A DNA stretch of 64,000 nucleotides from assembly GCF_000337775.1 (NCBI RefSeq), contig NZ_AOLQ01000056.1, positions 1 through 64,000 of the forward strand. Direction: 5' to 3'. The position numbers were made by a program, and so were the translations under genes. Numbering within the stretch: the first letter of the stretch is position 1; every line of letters starts with the position of its first letter. This document shows positions 1-8,073 of the stretch, one piece after another. The DNA comes from Haloarcula vallismortis ATCC 29715 (GTDB lineage Archaea > Halobacteriota > Halobacteria > Halobacteriales > Haloarculaceae). A model generated the notes under the pieces. It saw only the letters and a list, made by a program, of their open reading frames with translations. It was not told where the DNA came from and made no database searches.

Positions 1-275
1 TCGTCGATGCCGTGCTCGACGAGGTCGCGGAGATACTCCGCAAAAGCTGGCGTCAACCGCTGATGGAATCCGCCGGGAGAGAGTGTCTCATCGGCAGTGG
101 CGTTGTAACTGCGCCGGAAGCCAGCGAGTGTTCGGCTCTCGCCTGCGGCGAAGCCGAACACGAATGACCACACGAGGGCGGGCATCTGTGCTTTCCTATT
201 GCGTTCGACCACGCCGAGTTCCTCGGCGTGCTCTTCGAGGAACTCAGATGGAAAAAGCGTAGTGAGCCGACGCAT
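1..275 (-). CDS. IS4/ISH8-type transposase, N-terminal fragment cut by window edge
   Basis: Reading the minus strand from an ATG at 275 gives about 91 codons without a stop up to the window edge. The start reads MRRLTTLFPSEFLEEHAEEL and continues through a stretch containing FGFAAGESRTLAGFRRSYN. I recognise this as the N-terminus of the haloarchaeal ISH8-like IS4-family transposase, a DDE enzyme that cuts and pastes its element. The catalytic residues lie further downstream, outside the window, so I cannot tell whether the element is intact. It is the only clear transposase in the window and marks a boundary of the ordinary gene order. Confidence 0.8.
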   Translation of the reverse strand, partial: MRRLTTLFPSEFLEEHAEELGVVERNRKAQMPALVWSFVFGFAAGESRTLAGFRRSYNATADETLSPGGFHQRLTPAFAEYLRDLVEHGID

Positions 276-742
276 AATTCGAGGTGAGGAGGCTTCGTTG
301 TGCACACTCGTTGCCTCCTCATTCCTTCCGAAAAGTAGCCTCGATAAGCCGCGGCTGTCACGCGGTTTCTCGACTAACTAAAGACGGATGAATCTACATG
401 TCTTCAGTATTCTATACAGGGTCGAACAGCGTGCTGCAGCTGGCGGCGTTCAGCTTGAGCACAGCTCCGACTCAGATGTGGTTCGGCTTCTGGATACGGG
501 CTCCAAGTTCTGAATTTGTCCTGTAACTACCCTCTCGGCGTCGCACCGTCACTGACTACAAGCGGGCCGATGGCTACACAATTCGCGCTCGTATGATCCA
601 GGCGAAGCTGGTATGGGTCAGACATAATTCCCTATCCAGTCTCGCCCATCCGCCTGCTGTTGTCTATGTGCCCCCGCAAACTCCGATTTTACTATCGCCG
701 TACCACGCCGGATTTTTACCCATCCACCATCTTCATAATCGT
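276..742. other. Gene-poor stretch between the transposase and maoC
   Basis: No convincing gene is visible here. The left part should contain the promoter side and one terminal inverted repeat of the insertion sequence, whose start codon is at 275. I could not define the repeat because the other end is outside the window. The right part precedes the MaoC gene and contains an AT-rich patch, gattttta, near 709-716, about 30 bp before the chosen start at 743, which could be its TATA box. Confidence 0.4.
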
Positions 743-1186
743 ATGCAATTTTACGAGGATATTTCGGTCGGCGACGTGCGAGAGTCAAGTGGATACACTG
801 TGTCGAAATCTGAGGTCGTGGAATTCGGCGAGAAGTACGACCCACAGCCGTTCCACACTGATGAGGAGGCAGCGAAGGACTCAGTCTTTGGCGGGCTGGT
901 CGCTTCTGGGTGGCAGACAGCCGCGATCTGTATGCGTCTCAACGTCGAGAACAGCGAAGACATTGCTACACAGGCTGGCGTCGGCGTCGATAATCTCCGC
1001 TGGCATCTACCGCTCCAACCCGGTGATACGCTACGATTACGAACGGAGATCATCGACAAGCGACCCTCCGACAGTGACCCAAGCCGGGGCTACCTCACCA
1101 CCCGCCACGAAGGCCGAAACCAGGATGACGAGCTGGTTATCTCATACGAAGCGACTGCCATGATTCGCCGCAAAGCTACCGAGTGA
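743..1186 (+). CDS. MaoC-like (R)-specific enoyl-CoA hydratase / dehydratase family protein
   Basis: This 147-residue protein has the single hot-dog fold size of the MaoC family. It begins MQFYEDISVGDVRESSGYTV, and the hydratase-type segment around residues 33-52 reads YDPQPFHTDEEAAKDSVFGG. That segment gives the Asp/His pair (D-x-x-x-x-H) used by (R)-hydratases, followed by GGLVASGWQT. Such enzymes add water to enoyl-CoA thioesters in the cytoplasm. An upstream in-frame ATG at 593 would add 50 non-family residues, so I use 743. The last 11 bases overlap the end of the convergent methyltransferase gene. Its substrate cannot be told from the sequence. Confidence 0.85.
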   Translation: MQFYEDISVGDVRESSGYTVSKSEVVEFGEKYDPQPFHTDEEAAKDSVFGGLVASGWQTAAICMRLNVENSEDIATQAGVGVDNLRWHLPLQPGDTLRLRTEIIDKRPSDSDPSRGYLTTRHEGRNQDDELVISYEATAMIRRKATE

Positions 1187-2075
1187 CGACACGGCCAAGG
1201 AAATCCAGTTGGTGCGTGTGGTACAGCAACTCAGCAGCATCGACCTGCTCACGCCGGGCCGCCAGCCAGTCGTCGAGCCCCTCGAAGTTGCGACCAACCA
1301 CCTCGCCGACCGCAGCCTCGATAGTGTCGAGAATGTATCGGAGAAAGTAGGCTTCATCAGCCGGATAGCTCCCGTCAATCGGTCTGACAATCCAGTCCGA
1401 GCCGGCCACCGCTGAAAGCGTTGTGCTGTCAAGCCGTTGAAGCCGAGCAAGCACGTCGCCGCCGGCCCGGCTGTCACCGCCTTGCTTCGCGTCCATATGC
1501 CTGTGGTAGTGCTGTTCGACCGTCCGGTCGGCCGGATGGCTCGGCTGGAAGCGGGTTGCCCCATCGAACGTGATTGGGAAGTAGTACAGGCCACCCGGCG
1601 CGAGCGGTTCGAGCAACGTCGGGAGCTCCCGCCGGTCGAGAATATCAAGCAGAGCAGCCCCGACGAGGAGGTCGTACTCGCTGTCAGCGGCCGTCGCGTG
1701 TGCCACCGCCTCCGCTTGAACCGTCTCAATCTCGACCCGTCGGTTTTCGCCTTCCACCGCGAGCGGACCGTTTGCCACCGACAGATGCCGGTCAGCGGCC
1801 CAGTCCCGGATGTGGTCGGGCAAGCGAGCGACGTTCTCTGATCGGACATCGACTGCAGTGTAGTGGACTTCTCCAGCAGGAAGCACGTCCCATTCGAGGA
1901 ACCGAGTGAGCATCGTGCCGATGCCGGCCCCGATATCGAGGATACGTAGCGGCCCGTTGACGGCGGCTGCTCGGTCGGCCAACTGCTCGCGGAGCATCTC
2001 GATCAGCCGGCGGTCCAGCGCGCGGTCGTCGACTGTCCGTTTTGCCCGGAGATATCGCTGGAACGACTCAGTCAT
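1176..2075 (-). CDS. Class I SAM-dependent methyltransferase
   Basis: The 299-residue product has a clear motif I at about residues 42-52, LRILDIGAGIGTML, followed by the acidic ribose-binding position in YTAVDVRSE. These mark a Rossmann-like S-adenosylmethionine domain. The motif-IV-like stretch LLVGAALLDIL and a post-motif PGGLYYFPITF are also visible. The start at 2075 overlaps the stop of the upstream glycosyltransferase in an ATGA, so the two are probably translationally coupled. It is the last gene of the minus-strand cluster that begins with the pterin-synthase-like gene. The acceptor is unknown; a glycosylated small molecule made by the neighbours is a reasonable guess. Confidence 0.85.
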   Translation of the reverse strand: MTESFQRYLRAKRTVDDRALDRRLIEMLREQLADRAAAVNGPLRILDIGAGIGTMLTRFLEWDVLPAGEVHYTAVDVRSENVARLPDHIRDWAADRHLSVANGPLAVEGENRRVEIETVQAEAVAHATAADSEYDLLVGAALLDILDRRELPTLLEPLAPGGLYYFPITFDGATRFQPSHPADRTVEQHYHRHMDAKQGGDSRAGGDVLARLQRLDSTTLSAVAGSDWIVRPIDGSYPADEAYFLRYILDTIEAAVGEVVGRNFEGLDDWLAARREQVDAAELLYHTHQLDFLGRVVTR

Positions 2076-3139
2076 GCCGGCACCTCCGCAGGCTGAACGA
2101 TAGCAGACAGCAGGCTGCGTACCCGCCCGACCGTCTCTTCCCAGTCCGGATGCGCCTCGTAGCTCTGTCTCGCTGCCCACCCCATCTCGGCCAAGCGGTC
2201 GCGGTCGGTGGCGAACCGCTCCAACTCGCGAGCGACGGCTGCAGAGTCGCCCGGGTCGACGAGTGCCCCCGTTTCGCCGTCGGTTACGACGTCGCTCGCC
2301 CCGCCAGCCCGGGTGGCCAGCGCTGGGAGGCCAAAGCTCATCCCCTCAAGATAGACGATGCCGAACCCCTCGTACCGGGACGGCACCGCGAGGACGTGGC
2401 TCGACCGGAGCGTGCGCTGTAGCTCGTCGTCCGCCAGTCGGCCCGTGAACGCTACGCGGTCATCCAGACCGTGGTCTCGGAGACGGTTCCGGACTGCATC
2501 GACGTGCCGGTCGTCGACGGCCCGACCGACTACGGTGAGGTCGATGTCGGCGTCAGCGCCCGCCACGCCATCGACGAGCGTATCCAACCCCTTTCGAGGT
2601 GTGATGTTTCCGACGAAAACCACTCGCAGCGGCTCGGTAGTAGCCCGCTCCGCAACCGTGGCTCGGTCGATTTCCGGCGCGAATCGGTCTCCGGCCGGCG
2701 GTGCGACGACGGTGTCGGCGGGGTCGACGCCAAGGTCCGAAACGGCACGTCGGGTGGTGGCGCTGTTACAGACAACTCCGTGGACCGTCCCGAGGTAACG
2801 ACGCTCTACCGCGCGGTACAGCGGGGCGAGTCGACGCGGCTCGCTTGCCCGCAGATGGTGGACGATGCTGACAACCGGGTAGGGGAGGGTGCGGTTCGTG
2901 TGAACAAGCGACGGGTGTGCGAGTTCGTCCTGTAACATGATGTCGACATCTACGTCCAGTTGTCGTCGGAGCTTGCGCGACCCGTTGTCGAGCAGCCCAC
3001 GGTGGTAGTTCCGCCAGGGGAGCTGGATACATTCGACAGTGTCGCCGGCCGCTCGAAGTCCCTCGATGAGTTTTCTATCGTAGCGAAACCCGCCCGACTG
3101 CTCGTCGAGGCTCCCGTACAGGGTCAGGCCGACTCTCAT
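2072..3139 (-). CDS. Family 4 glycosyltransferase (GT-B fold)
   Basis: This 355-residue protein has the standard GT4 layout. An N-terminal acceptor domain starts MRVGLTLYGSLDEQSGG, and a linker is followed by VVFVGNITPRKGLDTLV, the usual nucleotide-sugar domain entry. The C-terminal donor motif SRYEGFGIVYLEGMSFGLP carries the E-x7-E pair. No membrane segment is apparent, so it should be cytoplasmic or peripheral. It overlaps the upstream pterin-synthase-like gene by 4 bp and the downstream methyltransferase by 4 bp, so all three are expected on one transcript. Donor and acceptor are not readable from sequence; the context suggests a soluble cofactor or a lipid-linked sugar. Confidence 0.9.
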   Translation of the reverse strand: MRVGLTLYGSLDEQSGGFRYDRKLIEGLRAAGDTVECIQLPWRNYHRGLLDNGSRKLRRQLDVDVDIMLQDELAHPSLVHTNRTLPYPVVSIVHHLRASEPRRLAPLYRAVERRYLGTVHGVVCNSATTRRAVSDLGVDPADTVVAPPAGDRFAPEIDRATVAERATTEPLRVVFVGNITPRKGLDTLVDGVAGADADIDLTVVGRAVDDRHVDAVRNRLRDHGLDDRVAFTGRLADDELQRTLRSSHVLAVPSRYEGFGIVYLEGMSFGLPALATRAGGASDVVTDGETGALVDPGDSAAVARELERFATDRDRLAEMGWAARQSYEAHPDWEETVGRVRSLLSAIVQPAEVPA

Positions 3140-3513
3140 ACGGCGGCGTCGTAACTCGCAGCGGCGTCCTCGTCCTCCCAGACGGTGACCGATAGTTCAG
3201 TGACCGTCTCGTCGGTGACACGCGCAATGACGCGCTCGAAGATGACACGGGCAAACCGTTCCACGCTGGGATTATACCCCTCGAACTCTGGGAGGTCGTT
3301 GAGCAGTATGTCCTGATACCGGTCAGCGAGTGACGACAGGGCTGCCTCGGCGTTGTCGATGTCGACGATGTAGTCGAACTCGTTGAGTTCGGGACCACGG
3401 AAACACAGTTCGACCCGGTAGTGATGTGAATGCGGGTCACCTTCGGGGCCCGGGTCCGGGACAGTGAGGTAGTGCTGTGCCACGAACTCGGTCCGGACTG
3501 TCGTCGCGTACAT
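3136..3513 (-). CDS. 6-pyruvoyl-tetrahydropterin synthase family protein with altered active site
   Basis: The 125-residue length and the zinc histidines H14, H28 and H30 (in EGDPHSHHY) place this in the PTPS/QueD family, which acts on 7,8-dihydroneopterin triphosphate. In QueD the motif is C-x3-H-G-H; here Glu24 occupies the cysteine position. The usual D-H of the catalytic triad, in the segment before LLND, reads Q-D here. The substrate-anchoring Glu near the C-terminus (VWEDEDA) seems kept. A Glu in place of Cys is known from PTPS-III-type enzymes that cleave the side chain. This gene heads a block with a glycosyltransferase and methyltransferase rather than other queuosine or archaeosine genes, so a queD label would be unsafe. 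Confidence 0.8.
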   Translation of the reverse strand: MYATTVRTEFVAQHYLTVPDPGPEGDPHSHHYRVELCFRGPELNEFDYIVDIDNAEAALSSLADRYQDILLNDLPEFEGYNPSVERFARVIFERVIARVTDETVTELSVTVWEDEDAAASYDAAV

Positions 3514-3552
3514 GCCCGAACAGACGGCCGGGACCCACCTAAATCACGGGTG

Positions 3553-4533
3553 TCAGCTGTACGTCAACACTACCTGCACGGCGTCGTCTGGCCGGTTCGA
3601 CAGCAGCTGATACGCATCGCCTGCACGCTCGATGTCGATCTCGTGTGTCAACAGCGCCGAGAGGTCGGTGTCGCTCAACCACGACCGGACGACGTCCAGT
3701 CGGCGGTCCTTGTCCCAGCGGTCGGCGTGGTCCGGGTCGATGCGACTCACCTGGCTGCTGCGAACGCGAATGTGGCTCCGATGGAAGTGATGCCCGAGGT
3801 CCAGTGACACGCCTTTCGAGCCGTACCACGACCCGACGATGACCTGGCCCGCGTAGCCTGTGGCGTCGATAGCCCTGTCGAGTGCGGGTGGGTTCCCCGA
3901 AAGCTCGAACGTGATGTCGGCGTCGGTATCGCCGAGATTTTCGGGGGAGACCGAGCGGTCTGCCCCGAGTGCTTCCGAGAGCTGACGGCGGCTTGCACAG
4001 GGGTCGACCGTCACGAGTGACGCCAACGGAAAATCAGCCAGAAGTCCAGTCGTCAACAGTCCGACCGGGCCTTGGCCGAAGACGACCACCCGAGCGCCGA
4101 TACGCGGCCGGGCGTCCATCACGAAGTTAACCGCCGCCTCGACGTTCGGAATGAACACTGCCTGTTCTGGGGGTAACGTCGTTGGAATGAGCGACGACGG
4201 CTCGGCGAGAAAGTGACTCTCGTGTGGGTTAAACGCGAACACGCGACGGTCGAGCCAGCTGTCATCGACTTCGTCACCGATGGCGGTGACGCGGCCGATT
4301 GCGGCGTAGCCGTACTGCAGTGGATACGAGAACGTCCCATCTAAGGCGTCGATTGTCTCGTCGGTCGCGAACTCTGAATCAATCTCACCCCGGTACACCA
4401 GCAGCTCCGTTCCGGGACTGATTCCAGAGAGTTCTGTTCGGACACGGACCTGCGATGGTCCGGGGTCAGGCACTGCCTCCTCGTCGACCCTGACTGATTC
4501 AGCACCGGTAAAGTACAGTGTTCTGGCGAACAT
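3553..4533 (-). CDS. Medium-chain dehydrogenase/reductase without catalytic zinc ligands
   Basis: This 326-residue MDR-family oxidoreductase has a GroES-like N-terminal domain and a Rossmann domain with VVFGQGPVGLLTTG at about 145-158. The N-terminal segment SGISPGTELLVYRGE carries Ser where zinc alcohol dehydrogenases have the catalytic Cys. The whole protein resembles the BchC-like branch that reduces or oxidises hydroxyalkyl groups on ring systems. An in-frame start 17 codons upstream would add a basic, proline-rich extension, so I start at MFARTLYF. It lies 39 bp upstream of the pterin-synthase-like gene on the same strand and probably belongs to the same operon. Confidence 0.85.
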   Translation of the reverse strand: MFARTLYFTGAESVRVDEEAVPDPGPSQVRVRTELSGISPGTELLVYRGEIDSEFATDETIDALDGTFSYPLQYGYAAIGRVTAIGDEVDDSWLDRRVFAFNPHESHFLAEPSSLIPTTLPPEQAVFIPNVEAAVNFVMDARPRIGARVVVFGQGPVGLLTTGLLADFPLASLVTVDPCASRRQLSEALGADRSVSPENLGDTDADITFELSGNPPALDRAIDATGYAGQVIVGSWYGSKGVSLDLGHHFHRSHIRVRSSQVSRIDPDHADRWDKDRRLDVVRSWLSDTDLSALLTHEIDIERAGDAYQLLSNRPDDAVQVVLTYS

Positions 4534-4665
4534 TACACTATCTCTTGGAGGCGTGAATGGCCGGTGCCGGTGTTTCGATGCCAACTCTTCCGGACATGGC
4601 GACGGCTCCGGGAATACACATCTCCTACCCAGGCTTTCTCTGACTAAAAAGTACCTGACGATTGA

Positions 4666-5535
4666 CTACAAATATCCCAGTGACTCCAGCCGGCTCCTGT
4701 CGCTTTCGGCCCCGTAGACGCGCGACACTGGAAGCGGTTCAGGCGGACGCAGGTCGGGGTCACGGTGCCCGTGGTCGACACCGGTGACTTCGGCCCACGG
4801 TACTGCAAGCAGTGCCGGCACCGGCGTGTGCATCGGGTGCCCGTACAGCCCCCACTCCCCGAAGAGATTACCGTGATCGGCCGTGACGGCGATACGGCCG
4901 TCGACGTTTTCGGCCAGCGTCTCTACCTCGCGGAGAACGTATCGGAGGTTCGACTCGTATGCGTCCCAGACGCGGTCCGGCGAGATCTCGCCACGGCGGA
5001 GCGCGACCCACGGATTTGCCGTGTTGCTGTGGCGTCCGGTGCGGGCCAGCCCGCCGTCGTCGTCGAGTGGGTCAGGAACAAACGGGTGATGTGGCTGCAT
5101 GTAATGGACGACCAGTCGCTCGGGGTCCAGCCGCCGGGCAAGTCCGATGGCCCGGTCGGTTACGGCTTCAGCCGGGACAGTGTTTAGGTCACCGTCCCAC
5201 GCGTACTTCCAGACCTCGTCCAGCGCGGCGAAGGCGTCGGCATCGAGATACCGGTCGGTCCACGTATTGCCGGTGACCATGACGCTGTGGGCCGTCTCGG
5301 GGTGACCGAGAAACGTGTTTTCGAGCCATTCTGACGAGGAGCTTCCGACCGAGCGGACCGTCGATACAGCATCGAGCAGTTCGGAGTCCGGGGCGACCGC
5401 TCGAAGCAGGTCCGCTCGACAGGCATCAAGGACAACGAGCACGTCCCACTCGCGGTCATAGATGTTCGTTCCGTACGGAATCCGCCGGCCCAGCGCCTGC
5501 AATGCGCGCAAATACGCCGTTCCCAGCCGGCTCAT
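4666..5535 (-). CDS. Sulfatase-like hydrolase (alkaline phosphatase superfamily)
   Basis: The 289-residue product opens with MSRLGTAYLRALQALG and then the metal-binding strand DVLVVLDACRADLL. It has a serine-rich nucleophile region, SSSSEWLEN, and a second metal motif, AVTADHGNLFGEWG. These are the landmarks of the sulfatase / phosphonate monoesterase fold. The usual Cys/Ser-x-Pro-x-Arg formylglycine motif is not present, so true sulfatase activity is doubtful. It could be a phosphodiesterase or a transferase. The C-terminus SRLESLGYL is almost identical to that of the second sulfatase-like protein at 18740-20095. It starts 89 bp from the divergent fusion gene at 5625, with a shared promoter region between. 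Confidence 0.8.
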   Translation of the reverse strand: MSRLGTAYLRALQALGRRIPYGTNIYDREWDVLVVLDACRADLLRAVAPDSELLDAVSTVRSVGSSSSEWLENTFLGHPETAHSVMVTGNTWTDRYLDADAFAALDEVWKYAWDGDLNTVPAEAVTDRAIGLARRLDPERLVVHYMQPHHPFVPDPLDDDGGLARTGRHSNTANPWVALRRGEISPDRVWDAYESNLRYVLREVETLAENVDGRIAVTADHGNLFGEWGLYGHPMHTPVPALLAVPWAEVTGVDHGHRDPDLRPPEPLPVSRVYGAESDRSRLESLGYL

Positions 5536-5593
5536 CCCCGGTTCTGTCACGTCTGGCTTTGGACGGCGGCAAGTAAAATTCCACTGGCGATAT

Positions 5594-5603
5594 GATATAT
5601 ATG
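5594..5603 (+). promoter_or_regulatory. TATA-like box before the Gfo/Idh-AKR fusion gene
   Basis: The stretch gatatatatg is centred about 27 bp before the GTG start at 5625, in otherwise GC-rich DNA. That spacing fits a leaderless haloarchaeal transcript. An AT patch near 5570-5579 could serve the divergent sulfatase-like gene. Confidence 0.5.
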
Positions 5604-5624
5604 TGAGGACGCCTCCATTCCAGT

Positions 5625-7595
5625 GTGCATTGTCTGTTCGTCGGTGCGGGCAGTATCGCGGCGAAGTACGCGGCCGGGCTGGAAGACAGTCCGCTCTCGC
5701 TGGCGGGCGTCTGCGACCTCGAAGCAGACCGGGCGACGTCACTCGCCGCAGTGCACGACTGTCCGGCGTTTACCGACCTCGATACCGCGCTCACCGCCGT
5801 CGACGCGCCGCTTGTGGTCAACTTGACGAACCACGCTGCCCACGCATCGGTGACCAGAACGGCGCTCGAAGCAGAGCGACACGTTTACTCGCAGAAGCCG
5901 CTGGCGCTGGAAGAGACGGCGGCCGCGGAGCTACTGGCCCTATCCAGTGATAAGGACTTGGCGCTGGGCTGTGCCCCGGGGACGCCCGATGCGCCGTCGC
6001 AGCGTCGTGCCGGACGATTGCTCGCCGACGGTCGCATGGGACCCGTTCAGCTGGGCTATGCCCACGCCCACGTCGGCCGCGTGACCGAGTGGCACGACCG
6101 CCCCGATTCGTTTCTCTCTATCGGGCCGCTGTACGACGGCGGCGTCTACCCGCTTGCTTTGCTGGTGTCGTGGTTCGGTCCTGTCAAATCTGTCCAGTCC
6201 GCGACTGCACTCGATAGCTGGCCTGACCGGGAGCCAAAGCGGCCATCGGTCCCGAGTCATGTCGAGGCGATGCTTTCGTTTGACGGGGGACTGACAGTCC
6301 GGCTGACCGCGAGCTTCTACGCGCCACACCGGAGCCGCGAATTCTACGGGCTCGAACTTCACGGCGACGATGGGTCGGTGTACCTCCGTGGGACCGGCGC
6401 GATGGCCGACAGCCCCGAAGCCGTTCGCTACAGCCGCTCAGGTCGCGAATACATCGATGCTCCCGCCCAGCACCCAACGCAACCGTACCGCTATCTCGAT
6501 CCGGTCGAGTCCCTTGCGGACAGCGTCAACCGGGGGGCCCCATCGCGAGAGACGGGTCACCGTGGTGCCCATGTCGTTGCGGTCTGTAACGCGATTGAGG
6601 CGGCCGCGGAGACGGGTGAACCGAAGCCCGTGTCCGACTACGGGGTGGCGGCCACCCCTCCGCCAGCCCCGACCGTCACCCCAGACAGAGACCGCCACAG
6701 TGGACGGACGCGAGCTATTCGGCTCCCAGCTGTGGGCTTTGGCTGTTCCCGCTACCGTGACGGAACGTACGTCGACCGCGCGGACTCCATCGCGGCGGCC
6801 CTCGACGCCGGCTACCGTCTGCTCGACAGCGCCGAACTGTACGGCAATGAACACCGTATCGGCCGTATCCTTGCCGCTCCAGGCGCACCTGACCGGCATC
6901 GGGTGTTCGTGCTCGGGAAAGTCTGGCGCACGAACCACCGCCGAGAGCACATGCTGACGGCCTGTCGGGGTAGTCTCGACGAGCTCGGTATCGATACGTT
7001 CGACTGCTACGCGCTGCACTGGCCCGAAGCGTGGGCGCACCGCGGGCCACTGGAACGACTGGCTGAGAAACCGATCTCGCGTCAGGAGGCGTTGACCTTC
7101 CCCGAGGACGATGGGGGCGACATCGAGACGGACTCAGTGCCGCTCCAGCGCGCCTGGGAGAATCTGGAGGCGCTCCACGAACGGGGCTGGGCGCGCACAC
7201 TCGGCCTCTGTAACGTCTCGCGGACGCAACTGGAGACCGTCATCGATACTGGCAGTATCAGGCCGGCACTCGTCCAGATCGAGCGCCACCCGTACCAGCC
7301 ACAGACGGACCTCGTCGAGTACTGTCACGAGCGAGGCATTAGAGTCGTGGCCCACTCGCCGCTGTCAGCGCCCGGATTGCTCGGCGAGCCGGTCCTGACG
7401 GACATCGCGGCGGAGTGTGGCCTCTCGCCGGCCGGTGTAGTGCTGGCGTGGAACGTCACACAGGGGGTTGTTCCGATTCCGTCCAGCACGACATCGTCTC
7501 ATATCGTCGAAAACCTCGTCGCGGCTGGGCAGCGACTCGACACAGAGACGTGCGGTCGCATCGAGGCGCTTCAACAGCCGGATTTCGAGCGTTGA
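5625..7595 (+). CDS. Fusion of Gfo/Idh/MocA oxidoreductase and aldo-keto reductase
   Basis: This is one continuous 656-codon frame with two oxidoreductases. Residues 1 to about 340 form a Gfo/Idh/MocA domain with the Rossmann turn FVGAGSIAAKY and QKP at 90-92 in place of the usual EKP. DGGVYP at 171-176 places Tyr175 as the likely catalytic tyrosine, as in the glucose-fructose oxidoreductase branch. After a Pro-rich linker (about 341-362), residues 363-656 are an aldo-keto reductase. Its tetrad is complete: Asp401, Tyr406, Lys432 and His465. Both domains bind NAD(P)(H), so they may oxidise and reduce a shared sugar-like substrate. I use the GTG at 5625 because no upstream ATG stays open and a TATA box sits at the right distance. 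Confidence 0.88.
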   Translation: MHCLFVGAGSIAAKYAAGLEDSPLSLAGVCDLEADRATSLAAVHDCPAFTDLDTALTAVDAPLVVNLTNHAAHASVTRTALEAERHVYSQKPLALEETAAAELLALSSDKDLALGCAPGTPDAPSQRRAGRLLADGRMGPVQLGYAHAHVGRVTEWHDRPDSFLSIGPLYDGGVYPLALLVSWFGPVKSVQSATALDSWPDREPKRPSVPSHVEAMLSFDGGLTVRLTASFYAPHRSREFYGLELHGDDGSVYLRGTGAMADSPEAVRYSRSGREYIDAPAQHPTQPYRYLDPVESLADSVNRGAPSRETGHRGAHVVAVCNAIEAAAETGEPKPVSDYGVAATPPPAPTVTPDRDRHSGRTRAIRLPAVGFGCSRYRDGTYVDRADSIAAALDAGYRLLDSAELYGNEHRIGRILAAPGAPDRHRVFVLGKVWRTNHRREHMLTACRGSLDELGIDTFDCYALHWPEAWAHRGPLERLAEKPISRQEALTFPEDDGGDIETDSVPLQRAWENLEALHERGWARTLGLCNVSRTQLETVIDTGSIRPALVQIERHPYQPQTDLVEYCHERGIRVVAHSPLSAPGLLGEPVLTDIAAECGLSPAGVVLAWNVTQGVVPIPSSTTSSHIVENLVAAGQRLDTETCGRIEALQQPDFER

Positions 7596-7644
7596 GTGGT
7601 GCAACTGGCAGTATCGTTATGTGACTGAAACCCGAATGAAAAAC

Positions 7645-8028
7645 ATGGCCGCGACGGAGACACAGGGACGTTCACTCGATGTAGCTTCACTGGACAGCCG
7701 TCACTGGCTCGGTGTCGTCGCGGCACTGGTGTCGGCTGCGGTACACCTGCTGCTCGGCGTCAGACTGGCCCCATCCGGTCTGGGTATCAGCTTCATCCTC
7801 GCGGGGCTTGGGTTTCTCGGCGGTATCGCGCTGGTCGTCATAGGTATTCGTCGTCGCCTCGTCTGCGCTGTCGGTGTCCCGTTCACGCTCTCCCAGATAC
7901 TGCTGTGGTACTACGTCAACTTCGCCGCGGGGCCGAAATCGTTCCCGGCCGACGTCGGGACACTGGGTGCGGTCGACAAGGCCGCACAGCTAATCCTGCT
8001 GGCGGTCCTCGTTGCGCTCCTGCGATGA
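7645..8028 (+). CDS. Small integral membrane protein, function unknown
   Basis: The predicted 127-residue protein has a short polar N-terminus (MAATETQGRSLDVASLD) followed by about four hydrophobic segments, roughly residues 20-40, 47-67, 70-90 and 107-127. I see no catalytic or binding motif. An ATG three codons earlier (7636) and a GTG at 7621 are alternative starts. It lies 49 bp after the fusion gene on the same strand and 45 bp before the phosphatidyltransferase gene. Co-transcription with either is possible but not proven. Confidence 0.7.
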   Translation: MAATETQGRSLDVASLDSRHWLGVVAALVSAAVHLLLGVRLAPSGLGISFILAGLGFLGGIALVVIGIRRRLVCAVGVPFTLSQILLWYYVNFAAGPKSFPADVGTLGAVDKAAQLILLAVLVALLR

Positions 8029-8073
8029 ACTGTGCTACTATGACGGCGGCCAGACAGCGACGGGGAGGTGTCA

